This document shows, piece by piece, positions 7,646 through 8,628 of a stretch of DNA of 8,628 nucleotides (positions are counted from its first letter, which is position 1; each line of letters starts with the position of its first letter). The stretch comes from Planctomycetota bacterium (GTDB lineage: Bacteria; Planctomycetota; Brocadiia; SM23-32). Below the pieces are notes generated by a model that saw only the letters and a program-made list of their open reading frames with translations, ran no database searches and was not told the origin of the DNA. The stretch covers positions 1 to 8,628 of the forward strand of contig JAGYMJ010000662.1 of the NCBI GenBank assembly GCA_018400625.1, in the 5' to 3' direction. The position numbers were made by a program, and so were the translations under genes.

Positions 7646-7892
7646 TGATTATCCCGGTGCTGATACAATGGCCGGCAGGAATTTCTGCCCGCAGGATCGA
7701 TACCCAGATTGCCTCCCTGATCGACATTATGCCGACTTTGCTTTCGTTGGCGGATATTGAGATACCTGAAACCAATGAAGGGGCCGACCTTTCTCCCGTA
7801 TTGGCGGGGGATGCGGATAACATCGGCAAACAAAGGAATTCCTTTGCCGTGAACTCTTGCACTGTCATCTATCGTTCATCTCAAACGATAAG
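7642..7892 (+). pseudogene. Sulfatase fragment (C-terminal part of catalytic domain), remnant 1
   Basis: In this frame the translation reads IPVLIQWPAG, then IASLIDIMPTLLSLADIEIP and NEGADLSPVLAGD. This is the typical segment of type I formylglycine sulfatases that follows the metal-binding region. Everything upstream is missing, including the C/S-x-P-x-R active-site motif and the N-terminal metal ligands. The similarity begins right at the lyase stop: ATG at 7642 overlaps the lyase TGA at 7643-7645. Downstream, recognisable sequence fades at about 7855-7890 and repeat copy C starts at about 7893, in which the frame runs on to a stop at 7960-7962. A short protein could be translated by coupling to the lyase, but it could not be an active sulfatase. 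It is best read as a remnant left by deletion and repeat insertion. Confidence 0.8.
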
Positions 7893-8028
7893 CGCAAGCG
7901 CCGGAGGGGCCGGGCTGGGCGGAGACACGGCGGAGCGTATTGTTTATGCCCGCTGTAGCTGAGAATCTTCATTCCACCGGCACAGGGCACGGTGGGGATG
8001 CTGCGGTTCCACTGAGGTCTTACCTTAC
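7893..8028 (+). repeat. Interspersed repeat, copy C
   Basis: This is the best preserved full-length copy. It is 136 bp, in the same orientation as A and B, and the alignments to them are given in those entries. The hairpin core is perfect: CCACCG (7974-7979) and CGGTGG (7990-7995) around a 10-base loop. The right end reads CACTGAGGTCTTACCTTAC, close to copy A. It separates two sulfatase remnants that point toward each other, and it truncates the recognisable part of remnant 1. No target-site duplication is obvious by eye; B and C share the left-flank-like AGCGCCG, which is probably part of the element. Confidence 0.85.
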
Positions 8029-8083
8029 AAGGAATGTTCAAACTCTTTTGAAATTATAAGAAAGTATAAAATAACAAGCAAGC

Positions 8084-8444
8084 CTAATGCAAGCCGAGGA
8101 ATTTGCGATGTGACGTTTTTTTGCGTGTGCCGGGCCGCAAATTGTCCGACGATCCAACCCCGTGTTCTGCGATCCCCGTGCGCCAATTCCTTATTTTACC
8201 ATCTAAAAGGGATTTTATACTGTTGCCCGGCAGATCGCCGGGAACATTAAGTCCCGTATAGTCCAATAAAGTCGGCAGAATATCCAGATGGGATACCAAA
8301 TCATGATTTCGTTCCCCAGGCTGTTCGCTTTTGAAGGTGCTGAAATCAGGAGCGGTACGCGAACCATATCCTCGTAGAGTGCGGGGCCTTTCTTCAGCAT
8401 CGCATGATGTCCCAGCATTTCTCCATTTTATCACTCATAAATGT
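8084..8444 (-). pseudogene. Frameshifted sulfatase fragment, remnant 2
   Basis: Reading leftward, three frames together spell one continuous sulfatase segment. TFMSD (8444-8430) is followed by a frame break at the A/T run 8426-8429, where two extra bases appear. NGEMLGHHAMLKKGPALYEDMVRVPLLIS follows in a second frame. Another break between about 8345 and 8315 leads to NHDLVSHLDILPTLLDYTGL and then IAEHGVGSSDNL in a third frame, which ends in TAG at 8084. SDNGEMLGHH and the VRVPLLI and LDILPTLLD blocks are classic for the second half of the sulfatase catalytic domain. The N-terminal half with the formylglycine motif is absent, and no sulfatase sequence is seen upstream of 8444. It covers the same region as remnant 1 with a different sequence, so the two come from different genes. 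It is not functional. Confidence 0.85.
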
Positions 8445-8493
8445 TCAATCCCGAGCAAATAAAAAAAGGAAACCACACCTAAGATACGATGGG

Positions 8494-8517
8494 TTTTCAG
8501 GGACTTCGCCCTGAAAA
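8494..8517. repeat. Perfect inverted repeat (hairpin)
   Basis: TTTTCAGGG (8494-8502) and CCCTGAAAA (8509-8517) form a 9-bp perfect stem around ACTTCG. No T-run follows the stem on either strand, and the T4/A4 ends are arranged opposite to a bidirectional terminator, so a terminator is unlikely. It lies just outside the breakpoint of sulfatase remnant 2. Confidence 0.55.
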
Positions 8518-8544
8518 GATGGGGCCTGCCGGCGCAGTAAGGAT

Positions 8545-8600
8545 AATGTAAGATATTCAGTAAACCCCGTCTGTTACCACCGGACTTGTTCCGGTGGGAC
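8545..8600 (+). repeat. Element E, related to palindromic element D
   Basis: AATGTAAG, then TCAGTAAACCCCGT (8557-8570), then TGTT and CCACCGG follow the same order as the left half of element D (3219-3258) with small gaps. The centre is a stronger hairpin than in D: CCACCGGA (8577-8584) and TCCGGTGG (8590-8597) with loop CTTGT. The right boundary cannot be placed because the window ends at 8628, and no matching right arm is seen. Nothing coding is visible in 8445-8628. Confidence 0.5.
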
Positions 8601-8628
8601 ACTATTTATGCACTACAGAGCCGATTAC

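Noticed and set aside
7543..7962. An intact 139-codon rightward gene
   Set aside because: Its first part is antiframe to the lyase end, its middle is a sulfatase fragment, and its last part is translated repeat copy C. It is better described as a remnant plus a repeat.
8215..8434. Two separate small leftward genes overlapping each other
   Set aside because: Their translations join into one sulfatase segment across a frame break, so they are one broken gene.
8494..8517. Intrinsic transcription terminator
   Set aside because: The stem is strong but no T-run follows on either strand, and there is no intact gene end beside it.

Overview
The window looks like accessory polysaccharide-degradation DNA from a Gram-negative, glycan-degrading bacterium. 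A very large secreted exo-rhamnogalacturonan-lyase-like protein and debris of two different sulfatase genes recall sulfatase-rich members of the PVC group (Kiritimatiellota, Lentisphaerota, Planctomycetota). That placement is an inference from gene content; no phylogenetic marker is present.

Layout. 1-465 holds no gene: two direct copies (A, B) of an interspersed repeat of about 135 bp, separated by AT-rich DNA. 466-2991 is a leftward pair that is probably co-transcribed: a fumarylacetoacetate hydrolase (FAH) family enzyme (2194-2991), then a metallophosphoesterase joined through one transmembrane helix to an extracytoplasmic region ending in a ComEA-like helix-hairpin-helix tail (466-2118). 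2992-3334 is a divergent intergenic region with a leftward -10 candidate, a good rightward sigma70-type promoter candidate, and a short palindromic element (D) that would form most of the lyase mRNA leader. 3335-7645 encodes the 1436-residue exported lyase-like protein. 7642-8444 is a graveyard: a rightward sulfatase fragment fused to the lyase stop codon, repeat copy C, and a leftward sulfatase fragment with two reading-frame breaks. 8445-8628 has no gene but carries two hairpins, the second inside an element (E) related to D.

How the parts may work together. The lyase-like protein would act outside the cytoplasm on rhamnogalacturonan-type or related glycans. Some FAH-family enzymes cleave 2,4-diketo-3-deoxy sugar acids from oxidative rhamnose or fucose breakdown, so the FAH gene could act downstream on released deoxy-sugars, but this is only a hypothesis. 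The sulfatase remnants suggest the locus once handled a sulfated glycan, or that this is a site of repeated gene insertion and decay.

The most unusual points are the repeat family with a shared hairpin core, its short palindromic relatives (one sitting in a predicted mRNA leader), and the phosphoesterase-TM-helix-hairpin-helix fusion. No rRNA, tRNA, CRISPR array or transposase gene was seen.
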